A stretch of DNA of 64,000 bases. Origin: Muscardinus avellanarius (Eukaryota > Chordata > Mammalia > Rodentia > Gliridae). Below are positions 11,106 to 21,419 of the stretch, in pieces; the stretch's first letter is position 1; each line of letters begins with the position of its first letter. Under the pieces are notes generated by a model. That model worked only from the letters and a program-made list of their open reading frames with translations. It had not been told where the DNA came from and searched no databases. A program made the position numbers and the translations under genes. The DNA lies in the NCBI GenBank assembly GCA_963383645.1, contig OY726571.1, forward strand, positions 24,492,116 to 24,556,115. The letters run 5' to 3'.

Positions 11106-12465
11106 ACCATGTGGTCTCATAGCACTTGGAATTGTTTTATGGGAGGAGTTTGGAAAGTTCTGGAGATGCAGGCTCAGTGTGCCTTAGAATGTTGCAAACG
11201 GTGCTTACTGGGGGAGCTCAGAAGGCCAGAATGCCCATAGGAGCAGAAAGAGTGAAGACTGTGCTGAAGTTTCAGAGAGCAAGGAGGACTCCAAAGGAAA
11301 TTAGAGCAGAAGCCACCGGTAGAGAATTCACCTGCATTTTGCTGTGTTCTGTCTTTGTGTGAGACCACTGAATTTTAAATCAATGGATTAATTAATCTGG
11401 CGAGGAAATGCCAAAGCTTCCTAACATAGAGATGGTGGCATGAGTTTGCTGAAAGCATAAAGCCAAATTTACTCTTTAAAAAAGAGGGCAGAAAGAAGAG
11501 GAGAAAATTTTTGAAAACTTGCACTTTGGCCCAAAAAAACTCATGTAAAATTGGGGCGAGGAAGGTACAGTTGCTGGAGAGATTAAGCCCACTAATGAGA
11601 AGTCAAATACTTTGCACTGAGACAATAGGTATCTCAGTAACTGTGCAATCAGCAAGTCCCCACCCATCACTGGCTCAAAGATGTAAACTGGAAACTTGCT
11701 GGAAAGAAATCTGTGTAAAAAGAGGCCTTGGGAGCATCCTGTTTGCAAGAAGCCACTGAGGCAGTTGTTTTCCCAGGACACATTTTACCATCCTTGGCTA
11801 CTATGGAATTAGGGAAGCCTCTGCAGAAATGGCCGGAGAAGATGACTACTACTCTAACCACTGGTTGACCTTGGTGTTTTCACATAGAAGGGTTTGTGCA
11901 GATGGTCATGCTGCCGGAGTTAAGGGGTAATAGAGAATTCCCCCCAGATTTCAAAAGAAGGTCTTGGTGGCCACGCAGCATGTAGCAGGCTCAGAATTCT
12001 TATGGGAAGGCTCTGAGGGAAAATTTGTGAAGCTGTGATAATAAAACCCAAACTGTAATATGGGTCCTCAAATTTAGTAAATTCCAGAAACATGGAACAC
12101 ACCAGAAGGAAGGCTGCAAGCTATGGGCAGTGGAGTCAAGCCGAGTGCAGCTGTACCAGCAAGGCCATAGGGAAGTATTGGTGAAGCGCTTTGAAGAACA
12201 CATCTTACCACCATGCACCCAGATGCCAAATTTAAAGCTACAGGGTTCAGTGTTTGCCCTGCTCAGTTTGGGTCTTGCATTGGTCCCATCTCTATTTTGT
12301 GCTATTGTATGTTGGAATTGAGCAACTTGCTTTTTATTTTTATAGGGGAAACTTTAAACTTTTGAGTAATGCTGAGATTGTTAAGACAATGGTGACTTGT
12401 GGAGGTAGGCTGAATGCATTTTATATTGTGAGATGGCCATGGGCTTCAGGGCGACAGGTACTGAA
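11106..12465 (+). mobile_element. MaLR (ERVL-related) internal region
   Basis: The stretch is less AT-rich than its surroundings. Its end, 'tttgccctgctcagtttgggtcttgc' followed by 'ttgtgctattgtatgttggaattgagcaactt', resembles the internal sequence next to the 3' LTR in MaLR elements (MST/THE1/ORR1 class). It runs straight into the LTR at 12,466. Overlapping ORFs of 60-100 codons lie on both strands, as usual for this non-coding internal sequence. No gag, pol or env is identifiable and no 5' LTR was found upstream. Confidence 0.6.
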
Positions 12466-12808
12466 TGTTACAGTTTGAATTTCAAACGTCCCCCAAAAGC
12501 TCATGTGTTGGAAGCCTGGTTTCCAATGCAGCAAGGTTCAGAGGTAGGCAGTGGGTCATTGGTGGTGTGGTCATGGAAACCATATATGACTGTGGGGGGT
12601 TGAGGGTTCTCTTTCTTCCTCTGATTTCTGCTGCCCTGATGTGAAAGCTTCATTTCTCCACCACCTGCCCCATTACCACCACCACGGTTTCTTTCTTAGA
12701 GCCAATATTATGTTCTAAAACCAAACCATAAGTCCCAATATACCTTTCCTCCTCTAAGTTGTTATTGAATATGCTGGTCACTGTGACAAGAGAGCTGACT
12801 AAAACACA
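12466..12808 (+). mobile_element. MaLR-type 3' LTR
   Basis: Starts 'tgttacagtttgaatttcaaacgtcccccaaaagctcatgtgttgg' and ends 'gagagctgactaaaacaca', the usual MaLR LTR form with TG...CA ends. It includes 'gggtcattggtggtgtgg', 'cctttcctcctctaagttgtt' and a C-rich segment. Same family, opposite strand, as the LTRs near 23.2, 24.2, 38.8 and 52.5 kb. Confidence 0.75.
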
Positions 12809-13300
12809 GCCTTTTGAAAAGAAGTTAAATGATTATTCTACCGCTCTTTCAAGACAAGTAATCAAAATAACTCCAATTCACTTGTGTTGATGACATATTT
12901 TTAATGCACAGCAATTATATTTTAAAAGATTTAATTTCCTGATTTAGGATGTTCAGAGCAGCTATCTTCTACGAAATTCTGCTTCTTGACAAGAGAGTTG
13001 CTATGAAAGGTTCTCAGAGTCTGTCACCCTTAACCTTTGCAGTTATACTTCTAAATGAAGAAAATAACCTTTATCTGTCTAGTTCAGGCACATTTTTAAG
13101 GGCCAAAAGTTCATTTTTGACATATTCACCAAGAATAATGGATATCACTGATGGCCTTTGATAATTATGTGGCATTAATATGAATGATGAATCATTAGAA
13201 ACTTGTGCTATTTGTTAAATATAGATGACAAATCTCATATCTAAAGTACTTTGCTTGGTGTTAATGATTCTGTGTATCCTGGTGTTCCAGCTTAACACAT
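12809..13300. other. unique sequence
   Basis: No recognised element. A 70-codon ORF at 12,949-13,161 has no convincing splice context or motif. Confidence 0.5.
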
Positions 13301-13302
13301 TC

Positions 13303-13519
13303 TTATTTATTTATTTATTTATTTATTTTTGGTAATATTGGGGATGAAACTCAGAAGTGTTCTACCTCTGAGCTGCCCAATTTTATCTTTTATTTTGAAA
13401 CAGGTTCTCACTAAGTTGTGGAAAATCTCCCTAAGTTGCAAAAGTGGCCATTAATCTGCAATCCCTCTGTCTCAGCATTCCTAGTATGACTTATAAGAAT
13501 GGGCCACCATGCTTGGCTT
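13303..13519 (-). mobile_element. B1-dID SINE with (TTTA)n tail
   Basis: TTTA units at 13,303-13,330, then 'ggtaatattggggatgaaactcagaagtgttctacctctgagctg' to 'gggccaccatgcttggc'. Older copy. Confidence 0.8.
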
Positions 13520-14300
13520 AGTGGAATTTTTTAAATATTAAACATTTTCTAACCACAAAGACAAGATATCAAGTACTCTTTCTTCACTACTAATTATTGA
13601 AACACATTGTTTGAATCTACTTTTTTTCTTTACCTCTTACACAGATGGACTGGTGACTTAATCCATCCAGGTCACCATTCAGAAAAAAACTTCCAATTTT
13701 TTTTATGACTAATGAGATAAGTGCAGGAATATGAGCTATATTTGATATTTATGCATTTTAAATCATTAATCGTTTGTTGGTAAAGAAGTTGTTTTTGCCT
13801 ACTTTGTGTCAGAAATTGCTAGATTAAAGAACTAAAGCATAATTTCATAATTCAATGCAACATGAAGTCTAATGTTCACAGGTCATTTCGTTAATACCAT
13901 GAGAAAAAGGAAAGTGCCTAGGTTCCCTAATGCTTCTCAGAATAAAACAGGAAAGGGGAGATAGTTGCAAAAGGTAGATTCACTAATATTTTTACATCTT
14001 GCACAGATATTTCCACCATGAAAATCATTTATCTGCATATTCAAATATTATATGTTAAGCAAATATATGTTGACCCAGTTGGTCACACACATAACTAAGC
14101 AATGGTGATAGACTAGAGAATAAAAATAGGCCAGATTTCTACCCTCTTGGACCTTAAGGTAAAATAACTTTTTTGCCTTGAGTTATGCTACTAAATATGT
14201 AAAGATAGAGTGTTTGATGTAATCTGAATGCAAATGGCAGTGTGTGATGAGCCAGTTCCTTAGAAAATCTAATTTGGCTTACATAGTCCAGGAGGTCCTC
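13520..14300. other. unique AT-rich sequence
   Basis: No recognised element. Confidence 0.5.
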
Positions 14301-14434
14301 TCTTAGCAAACAGAAGGCAGATACCAGAGAGAGAAGAGGACTTTCTTTGGTGGAGGATGGTGGGCAAGGTGTTCTTGGCAGGCACAGAAAGTTGGTAGGG
14401 GAAAGTGTTTGGTAATTACCTCATTCATATAGTT

Positions 14435-14435
<1 letters not shown>

Positions 14436-14482
<47 letters not shown>

Positions 14483-14496
14483 GTGTGTGTGTGTGT
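14436..14496. repeat. (GT)n on SINE tail
   Basis: About 30 GT units with one GC interruption, at the tail side of the reverse-strand SINE that begins at 14,496. Confidence 0.95.
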
Positions 14497-14646
14497 TACT
14501 GGGTATGGAACCCAGGGGCATTCTACCTCCAAGCTACATCCCAGCCCTATTTTTTATTTTGAGACAGGGTCTCACTGAGTTGCAAAGATGAGGTTGTCTG
14601 TGAACCGCGATGCTCCTGTCTCAGCCTCCCAAATGCTGGGATTATT

Positions 14647-14702
<56 letters not shown>

Positions 14703-14916
14703 TACTGGGATTCCTGGAAACCCTTCTACCTCCAGGTTATACTCCCAGACCTATTTTATATTTTTTATTTGGAAATAGGGTCTCTTAAGCCAGCTAGGCT
14801 GGCTTCAAACCTGCCTGATCCTCTTGTCTCCGCCTCCCAAGAGTGGGGATTACAAGAGTGCACCACCACGCCCGGCCCATGTGCTGGGATGATAAGCATG
14901 CACCACCATGCCCGGC
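14496..14916 (-). mobile_element. B1-dID SINE interrupted by a second SINE
   Basis: Outer copy, older subtype: 'ttactgggtatggaacccaggggcattctacctcc' to 'ctcccaaatgctgggatta', resuming at about 14,882 as 'tgctgggatgataagcatgcaccaccatgcccggc'. The break is filled by a younger copy (14,646-14,881). Confidence 0.85.
14646..14881 (-). mobile_element. nested young B1-dID SINE with (GT)n tail
   Basis: Palindromic subfamily: AAGCCAGC tag GCTGGCTT at 14,787-14,805. A GT microsatellite at about 14,653-14,700 sits in the tail position. 'tgctgggattat' (14,634-14,645) and 'tgctgggatgat' (14,882-14,893) flank it as the duplicated target within the outer SINE. Confidence 0.85.
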
Positions 14917-15081
14917 TTCACATAGTTATTAAAGGCCATCAGTGATAAACATTATAGAAATAGGGTTTTATGCAGGGTTTTATGGAAGCCACAGAAACAC
15001 TGGTGGAAACAGTTGAGCAACAGGGGACATTAGGGGTACATGGCTGCTTAGGTTAGAAGACACTAGGCTTTTTAAAGGCAT

Positions 15082-15300
15082 TTTTTTTTTTTTTTTTTTT
15101 TTGGTGGTACTGGGGTGGAACCCAGAGGCTTTCTACCTCCGGGCTATACTCTCAGACCCATTTTATATTTTATTTGGAAACAGGGTCTTCAGTAATTTGC
15201 TGAGAGCCTAAGTAGCTGAGGCTGGCTTCGAACCTGTGTGACCCTCCTGTCTCAGCCTCCCAAGCGCAGGAATTACGAGCATGCACCACCATGCCTGCTG
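15082..15300 (-). mobile_element. B1-dID SINE with poly-T and TSD
   Basis: T run, then 'ggtggtactggggtggaacccagaggctttctacctccgggctat' to 'gcatgcaccaccatgcctg'. TSD aaaggcat at 15,074-15,081 and 15,301-15,308. Long subtype, no palindrome. Confidence 0.9.
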
Positions 15301-15308
15301 AAAGGCAT

Positions 15309-16720
15309 ATTTTAATCTTTATGGGTATATCTTTAAATTTCAGCAAAAGTTTGACAGAAGTGCACAGATTTGGGTTAGTGATATCAATACCAAAGCAGTA
15401 TATGACCATTCTTCTTGATAAATGTATTTTCAAAATGGCTGAGGATTTAAAATATTTTATAATTTTATCCATTTTGAAAAAACATTATTTTTGTATTTAA
15501 TATTATAACAGACTACAATATTCTAAAATCCACATCTTATGAATATCTTGGAGGTAGGGGAGGCAACATTATGCAAAGGAAATATCCATGAACTAAATGT
15601 AAGTCTTAGATTAACAAAAAATTACTGAAAATTTCTGTATACTTCCCTGAAAATTACATGAATAAAAAGCATTCATTGTGCTAAATAAAAATAATTTAAG
15701 AGTACATGGACCCAAATGGAAAATGAGAATACAATGTGAATGTATGCTCTCAATTGATTACATTTTATTAAATCTGTTTTGGATTCTCTGAAACCCTGGT
15801 TACTTTCCTTGGTTTCTAGTTCTTTAACAAAAGGAGGAGTTTCAGACTAGTGCACTATTTCTATTCTTAGAAATAAATGGTGATTACAGGCAGTGATGGG
15901 GTTACCTTCATTGTTCAAGGGTACTGAAGGGCAAAATGTTAAAAAGAATACATGCTGAAAGCTTTGCAGACTAATTTATTATTTTAAAATGCTCTCATTA
16001 GTCACAGACATGAGCATATTATTTACACTTGAATAAACTTGCCCTTTTAAAATTGAGAAGGGAATTAAATTCAAGACTTTATTATATAAAACAAAAATTT
16101 CCTTTCAGCAAAATTATTTTTACCCATCTAAAGATTATATGCAGTTTGTCTGTTTCCTAATTTGGGATTCAGATAATTACAATGATAATAATAATGATGA
16201 TAACAATAATAATACTTCTTGCACTTACTAAGTTGAAGCAGATGGAAATAGAAAATCCAAGCTGCTATTCAGCATATAATCACTATGCAAATATTCCAAC
16301 AGCTTGTATGATTTTTCAAACTATTATCTCAAGAGCAACAAACCATTATATTGAAAAGTCGAGAAAGACAGCACAGTAAAAAGATGTTATGCATATAGAG
16401 TTTGGGGCCATTTATAGTCAATTCAACAGTGATAAAATAAATACACTATTTTTAAAAATGCAAGTAAGAAAAGGGAGGCTTGAGGATTATGTTTGGTGAC
16501 TTTTAAGCAACAGTAGGTGTGTATCTATGTGTGTGTGTTTTGGTGTCTGTAGTGTACTCTTCACCATTTAAACACATTGAATCACAACCATATATATATA
16601 TATATAAGTCTCAATCTCAAATTCTTTCCATTATTTACTTTTCCCTCTCTTCCTCATTATGGCCACATTTCTTAAATAAACAGGTTCAAGAATTACTTTC
16701 AATTTCTTACCTGCCCTTCC
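15309..16720. other. unique AT-rich sequence
   Basis: No recognised element apart from a short (AT)n near 16,592-16,606. Confidence 0.5.
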
Positions 16721-16724
16721 TTTA

Positions 16725-16990
16725 GTATCTATTGAAATGAATTAACTAATTCATTTAAGGACTATTAACTGAGCCTCTATAATTTATTGTCTGTGGAGTC
16801 AAGGCATACATGATACCTGTCCCCATGAATTCTGTCTACTGAAAACAGCAGTTATCAAATGTACAGTAAGAGGAAGACATTGAATATTTTCATGTATAAT
16901 AGTTGGGATTTGACCTATCAGGGATTTAAGATGGTCCTGTTGTAGGATCTTGTAACAGGGCTGTAACACTTCATAGGCCTGCTTAAGTAA
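16725..16990 (-). mobile_element. possible L2 3'-end relic
   Basis: 'attcatttaaggactattaactgagcctctataatttattgtctgtgga' resembles the reverse complement of the L2 3' end (the 'attgagcacctactatgtgcc' motif), strongly decayed. Confidence 0.35.
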
Positions 16991-17479
16991 TTTTGTCTTA
17001 TTTTCCAAGCAATTTAAAGCTTTATTTTTGAAGGAAGTAAAAGATACAATTAGGCTTCCATTTTTGAAGCAATAACTTTGTTCATACCGTGAAGAAAAAA
17101 AAATGTTTGTAGAGCTAGAAGGTACAGCGATACAGAGCCTATTGCTATAAGACGCAACATTTGATTAAGTCACAAGCTCAGCCCTTAGCATCAATCCGTC
17201 TCCTGAGTTGCCTTTCTGAGAATAACTTAATTGTTCATATAAACCAAGATTATTCTTAAAACCATTTTCATTCCCTACAACAAATCAAACACCCCTGTAG
17301 CCATTCTACCCTCTAATTCTCTGAACTCTTTTTCTTCCCTCAGTTTCCATTTTGTTCTCCCATCACTGTTAACATCATCAGATGTTATCAGCTGCCTTCC
17401 AGAGCTGTTCTGCAGATGGTAACCCTACAAATCCTCATAGATCCAAGGACATCACTACCTCTCCCCCATTTAGACATCA

Positions 17480-17900
17480 GACAACTTCCACCATCATAAA
17501 GCCCAAGCTCCTTAATTCCTAGGATGGGTTCTTTCATCTCTTCAGCCACCTTTCTTGCCACATAAAATCTCTACTTTAGATTAATTTGGGGATTGCTATA
17601 TTTCTCCAAATAATATGGTGCTCTTGCAAACCTTCATGCCATAACATAGACTATTCTTTTTTCACTCTGACTGCTAAATTCAATTTTCAGGACATAGTAT
17701 ACACTCCATCTGTCCCCATTCCTGCTTTTATAAGCTAAAATTTGCTAATACTGGAAACCTTGTTTGTTATCAATGTATAATTGTTTTCACTTAAATTTAA
17801 TCCCCCAAAGCCAAAGGGTATGAAGGCCATGCCTATATTATTTAGCATTATGTCAGTTCTGCTTTTTAAAAATATTTGGCATAAACAGATATACAGTATT
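17480..17900 (+). mobile_element. L2-like relic
   Basis: 'aaagcccaagctccttaattcctaggatgggttctttcatctcttcagccacc', followed by 'gaaggccatgcctatattatttagc', matches the usual order of degraded L2 3' sequence ('aatccaaactccttagcatgg...' then 'gggcagggaccatgcc'). Confidence 0.5.
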
Positions 17901-18041
17901 TAATTAATAAAACCGGCATTATTATAAGGGTCAAATTTAAAGAAAACTTATTACTTACATATTTTTAAATATTTATTATTTTTAGGTATAAAGATAAACA
18001 AATAAAGGTGTTCAGGGAATTTCTACTAAATAAAAAATATT

Positions 18042-18235
18042 GCCAGGTGTGATGGCGCATGGTTGTAATCCCCGCGCTTGGGAGGCAGAGACAGGAGGAT
18101 CACGCAGGTTTGAAGCCAGCCGCGCTGGCTTAAGAGACCCTGTTTCCAAATTTTAAAAAAGTATAAAAATATAGGTCTGGGAGTGTAACCTGGAGGTAGA
18201 AGGGTTTCCAGGAACCCCAGTACCACAAAAAAAAT
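18042..18235 (+). mobile_element. B1-dID SINE, palindromic (young) subfamily
   Basis: Near-consensus forward copy: head 'gccaggtgtgatggcgcatggttgtaatccccgcgcttgggaggc', AAGCCAGC cgc GCTGGCTT at 18,113-18,131, ID-like 'ggtctgggagtgtaacctggaggtagaagg', second palindrome 'gggtttccaggaacccc', and end 'agtaccac' plus an A run. The clearest reference copy of this subtype in the window. Confidence 0.9.
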
Positions 18236-18539
18236 TATTTTCAAATATAAAAACAAATACTTTTAATTATAATTATTAAAGAAATTGTTTTAATAAAAAT
18301 ATATTTATAAAAATAATAAGATAATTATTTATTATTTCATCCATGAACATGACTATGAACTTGGAATTTCTCTGAATTATAATAACTTTTTAGTAAAGTA
18401 ACGTGACAACAGAGATTCAAGATTTAAACTCAGTAAAAGTATAAAAAATAGTTGAAAATAAAAGACTTTAACAGGCAATGTAAATTTTTTCCAAAGTCTG
18501 ATGTCAATAACAACTTCAAATCACAGACGTTTGAAAAAC

Positions 18540-18835
18540 AATTCATATTTTCCTCTATATGGTCCTCTGTATCCACATTCTTGTATTCAACCAACCACAG
18601 ATTAAAATTTTTTGAAAAAATAAATTTTATCTATAGTGAACATGTACAAACTTTTTGTCGTTGTCCCTAGTAACTGTGGTATACCAATTATTTATATTAT
18701 ATTAGATATTATAAGTATTTCAGACATGAATTAAAGTCCTGTATAGAAGGATGTGCATAAGCCATATGCAAATATTTTACCATTTTGTATAAGCATCTGG
18801 AGGATCCTAGAATAATCCACTGCAAACAGTAAGGG
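18540..18835. mobile_element. Tigger-like DNA transposon relic
   Basis: 'tcctctgtatccacattcttgtattcaaccaaccacagatta', then 'ctatagtgaacatgtacaaactttttgtcgttgtcc', 'gtattataagtatttcagacatg'-like and 'ggatgtgcataagccatatgcaaatattttaccattttgtataag'. This reproduces the order of a Tigger/MER44-class element ('tctgtatccgcgg...' form). The end 'agcatctggaggatcctagaataatcc' fits its far terminus. Confidence 0.7.
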
Positions 18836-19390
18836 ATGAATTCATACATTAACCTAGTATTAAAGTATTATTTAGATATGAATTGATATTTCTCAATAAT
18901 GAACTGGATTAGGTAAAAATAAGAATTTTAACATATTAAATGCACATTATTTCTCAGAAATGCAAATGAAGGTACAATGAAAGCTTGAAATTAAAAGAGC
19001 TTTTATGGTCAAATCTTGTAGCTGCAAAACAGGAGAAATAATTGTAGCAGAAATTATTGTAGCATCCCTCTCCTGCTTTTGAATGGATCATTTAACCAAT
19101 AGCTCTTGAGCCTAAATGGAAAAAAGAAACTTTCAAGTGTCTTGCAACATGGGTCACTGTCTACTGTCTATCTGTCTATAGACAATCCTGGTTGCAAAAT
19201 CACATCCTTGAATCATAGCTTTGTTTCGTATTGAAATCTTCTTTTGAAATTTCATCAGTACTTTCTTTCACTTCAGCCCTCTATATCCTAATTAAATATT
19301 TTATATCTATTATCATAAAGCTACCAGCTCCTTTCTCTCAATCCACTACATTTTTGTCAGTGATTATTCCAACAATTTTTTTAATGATTT
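18836..19390. other. unique sequence
   Basis: No recognised element. Confidence 0.5.
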
Positions 19391-19402
19391 TGCATTGCTC
19401 TC

Positions 19403-19602
19403 TTTTTTTTTTTTTTTTTTTTGGTGGTACTGGGGTTTCTGGAAACCCTTCTAACTCCGGGCTATACTCCCAGACCTATTTTTTATATTTTTATTTGGAA
19501 ACAGGGTTTCATTAAGCCAGTGAGGCTGGCTTTGAACCTGTGTGATCCTCCTGTCTCCGCTTCCCAAGCACGGGGAATACAAGCTGCGCCACCACGCCCG
19601 GT
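19403..19602 (-). mobile_element. B1-dID SINE, palindromic subfamily, with TSD
   Basis: Poly-T, 'ggtggtactggggtttctggaaacccttctaactccgggctat', 'taagccagtgaggctggcttt', ending 'gcgccaccacgcccgg'. TSD ttgcattgctct just upstream and ttgcatcgctct at about 19,605-19,616. Confidence 0.9.
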
Positions 19603-19806
19603 GCTTGCATCGCTCTTAGTACAAATTCTAAGTCCACATGGATATAGCATCTGTTCTCCAGCTTCCCCTCACAAACTTCTCCAGGTTGGCTGATAGACAT
19701 TCTGAGAATGTACCCGTGGCCCAAGTGTATTAGCTTTTACTTAAATGATTTCTAATCTAATGCCCAAATGTTCTTTTATGGGCTAGGTTTTCAAGAGTGT
19801 TTTCTT

Positions 19807-19809
<3 letters not shown>

Positions 19810-19884
<75 letters not shown>
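19810..19884. repeat. (TC)n(TTTC)n microsatellite
   Basis: About 27 TC units followed by about 4 TTTC units at the tail of the following reverse-strand SINE. Confidence 0.95.
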
Positions 19885-20084
19885 TTGCAGTATTGGGGAT
19901 GGAAACCAGGGGCATTCAACTTCCAAGCTACACTCCAGCCCTATTTTTTATCCTTTATTTTGAAACAGAGTTTCACTGACTTGCAAAATGACTCATTAAG
20001 TGGCTGAGGCTGGCCACGAACCCTAATCCTCCAGTCTGAGCCTCCCAAGTACTGGGATTACAAGCGTGCGCCACCATGCCCAGC
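19884..20084 (-). mobile_element. B1-dID SINE
   Basis: 'gcagtattggggatggaaaccaggggcattcaacttccaagctacac' to 'gcgccaccatgcccagc'. Older subtype with 'gaaacagagtttcactgacttgc'. Confidence 0.85.
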
Positions 20085-20622
20085 CTCCAAAAGTGTGTTT
20101 GTGATGCCATTCATCCATTCATTTGATCTAGACACATTTATTTTCTTTTTCTGGGCTAGAGATAGACACATTAGTGTATCCTCCTCATATAAATAATATT
20201 GAATTCATCAGTGAAAATATGATCTGTAAAACCCTGTGTATACTGAGAAGGGAGAGGGTCTTGGGGAATAACTATATTTAATCATAAAAAATAAGAGACA
20301 AAAGAGAAAAAGGGATTGAAACATATGAGATAAATTAAAGGATGAGTGTGATAGTTAGCTGGTGATCATTTAATTTGATAGACACACATATACACATATA
20401 TATCTAGATATAGGTATATATCTTTATATTTCTAGAGATTAAAATCTATACCTTGATAGTGATATAAATATCTTGAATCTATTAGCATGGAAACTATTTG
20501 AAACCCTGGCAAGCATGCTGGAGAAAGAAGCCACAGTGAATTAGTTTTGAGATTGAGTAGAAGGTATGGAATACATGAATATGGGTACAGAAATTCTTTA
20601 GATATTTATTAAGAAGAGGAAA
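20085..20622. other. unique AT-rich sequence
   Basis: No recognised element. Confidence 0.5.
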
Positions 20623-20803
20623 GAGCTAGACATCAGTAATCCCAGACTTTAGGAGTCTGAGTCAGGATGATCACATATTTGGGGACAACCTCAGCAATGT
20701 AGTGAGATTCCCAGAAATTGAGCAAAACCCCATTTCAAAATAAAAATAGGGCAGGGAGTATAGCTCAGACAGGGTGCCTCTGGATTCAATCCCCAGTACC
20801 AAA
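20623..20803 (+). mobile_element. B1-dID SINE, old copy with (GAAA)n tail
   Basis: Diverged head 'gagctagacatcagtaatcccagac', mid 'cctcagcaatgtagtgagattcccagaaattgagcaaaacc', and ID part 'gggcagggagtatagctcagacagggtgcctctggattcaatcccc'. Followed by about 14 GAAA units (20,819-20,876). Confidence 0.85.
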
Positions 20804-20818
20804 ACAAAAACAAAAATA

Positions 20819-20874
<56 letters not shown>

Positions 20875-20876
20875 AA
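20819..20876. repeat. (GAAA)n microsatellite
   Basis: Uninterrupted tetranucleotide run on the SINE tail. Confidence 0.95.
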
Positions 20877-20907
20877 ACAAGAACTCATAAAAAGTTGTCA
20901 AAGAAAA

Positions 20908-20972
20908 GTTGTGTGTGTGTGATTTGTGTGTGTATGTGTATGTGTGTGTGCATGTGTGCATGTATGTGTGTA
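20908..20972. repeat. imperfect (GT)n/(ATGT)n
   Basis: Interrupted GT-rich run with ATGT variants. Confidence 0.8.
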
Positions 20973-21037
20973 AGGAACAGGATTAGACTGACATTTAAGG
21001 ACGATTTGTGTCCAATGAGAGACAGGATAGCATCTTC

Positions 21038-21246
21038 ATTTTATTTTATTTTTTCATTTATTTATTTTGGTGGTACTGGGGCTCTTGGAAACCCTTCTAC
21101 CTCTGGGCTACACTCCCAGACCTCTTTTATATTTTTATTTGGAAACAGGGTCTCTTAAGCCAGCGAGGCTGCCTTCAAACCTGCACGATCCTCCTGTCTC
21201 TGCCTCCCAAGGGCAGGGATTACAAGTGTGCGCCACCACGCCTGGA
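21038..21246 (-). mobile_element. B1-dID SINE, palindromic subfamily, with TSD
   Basis: 'ggtggtactggggctcttggaaacccttctacctctgggctacac', 'ttaagccagcgaggctgcctt', ending 'cgccaccacgcctgg'. TSD agcatcttc at 21,029-21,037 and 21,247-21,255. Confidence 0.9.
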
Positions 21247-21309
21247 AGCATCTTCGTTTTAAAACAAGAAGACTAAAGTGAGCATTGATAATTCTGGTTG
21301 AGTTTTTTG

Positions 21310-21372
21310 TGTGTGATATGTGTGATATGTGTGGTGTGTGTGTGTGTGTGTGCACGCGCGTGCACGCACATG
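21310..21372. repeat. GT-rich run with alternating purine-pyrimidine core
   Basis: 'gtgtgtgtgtgtgtgtgcacgcgcgtgcacgcacatgtg' is a continuous alternating purine-pyrimidine tract, unusually CG-rich for this window. Confidence 0.8.
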
Positions 21373-21419
21373 TGTTTATGTCTGTTAGCAATAAAGAAGT
21401 AATTTTCTGAGAAAACACA

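Noticed and set aside
11126..12218. Cluster of 60-100-codon ORFs on both strands
   Set aside because: The region is a MaLR internal sequence, which is non-coding in this class; no gag, pol or env motifs.
14436..14700. Regularly spaced repeats that could be mistaken for a repeat array such as CRISPR
   Set aside because: They are simple GT microsatellites on two SINE tails; no spacer-repeat structure exists anywhere in the window and the DNA is mammalian.
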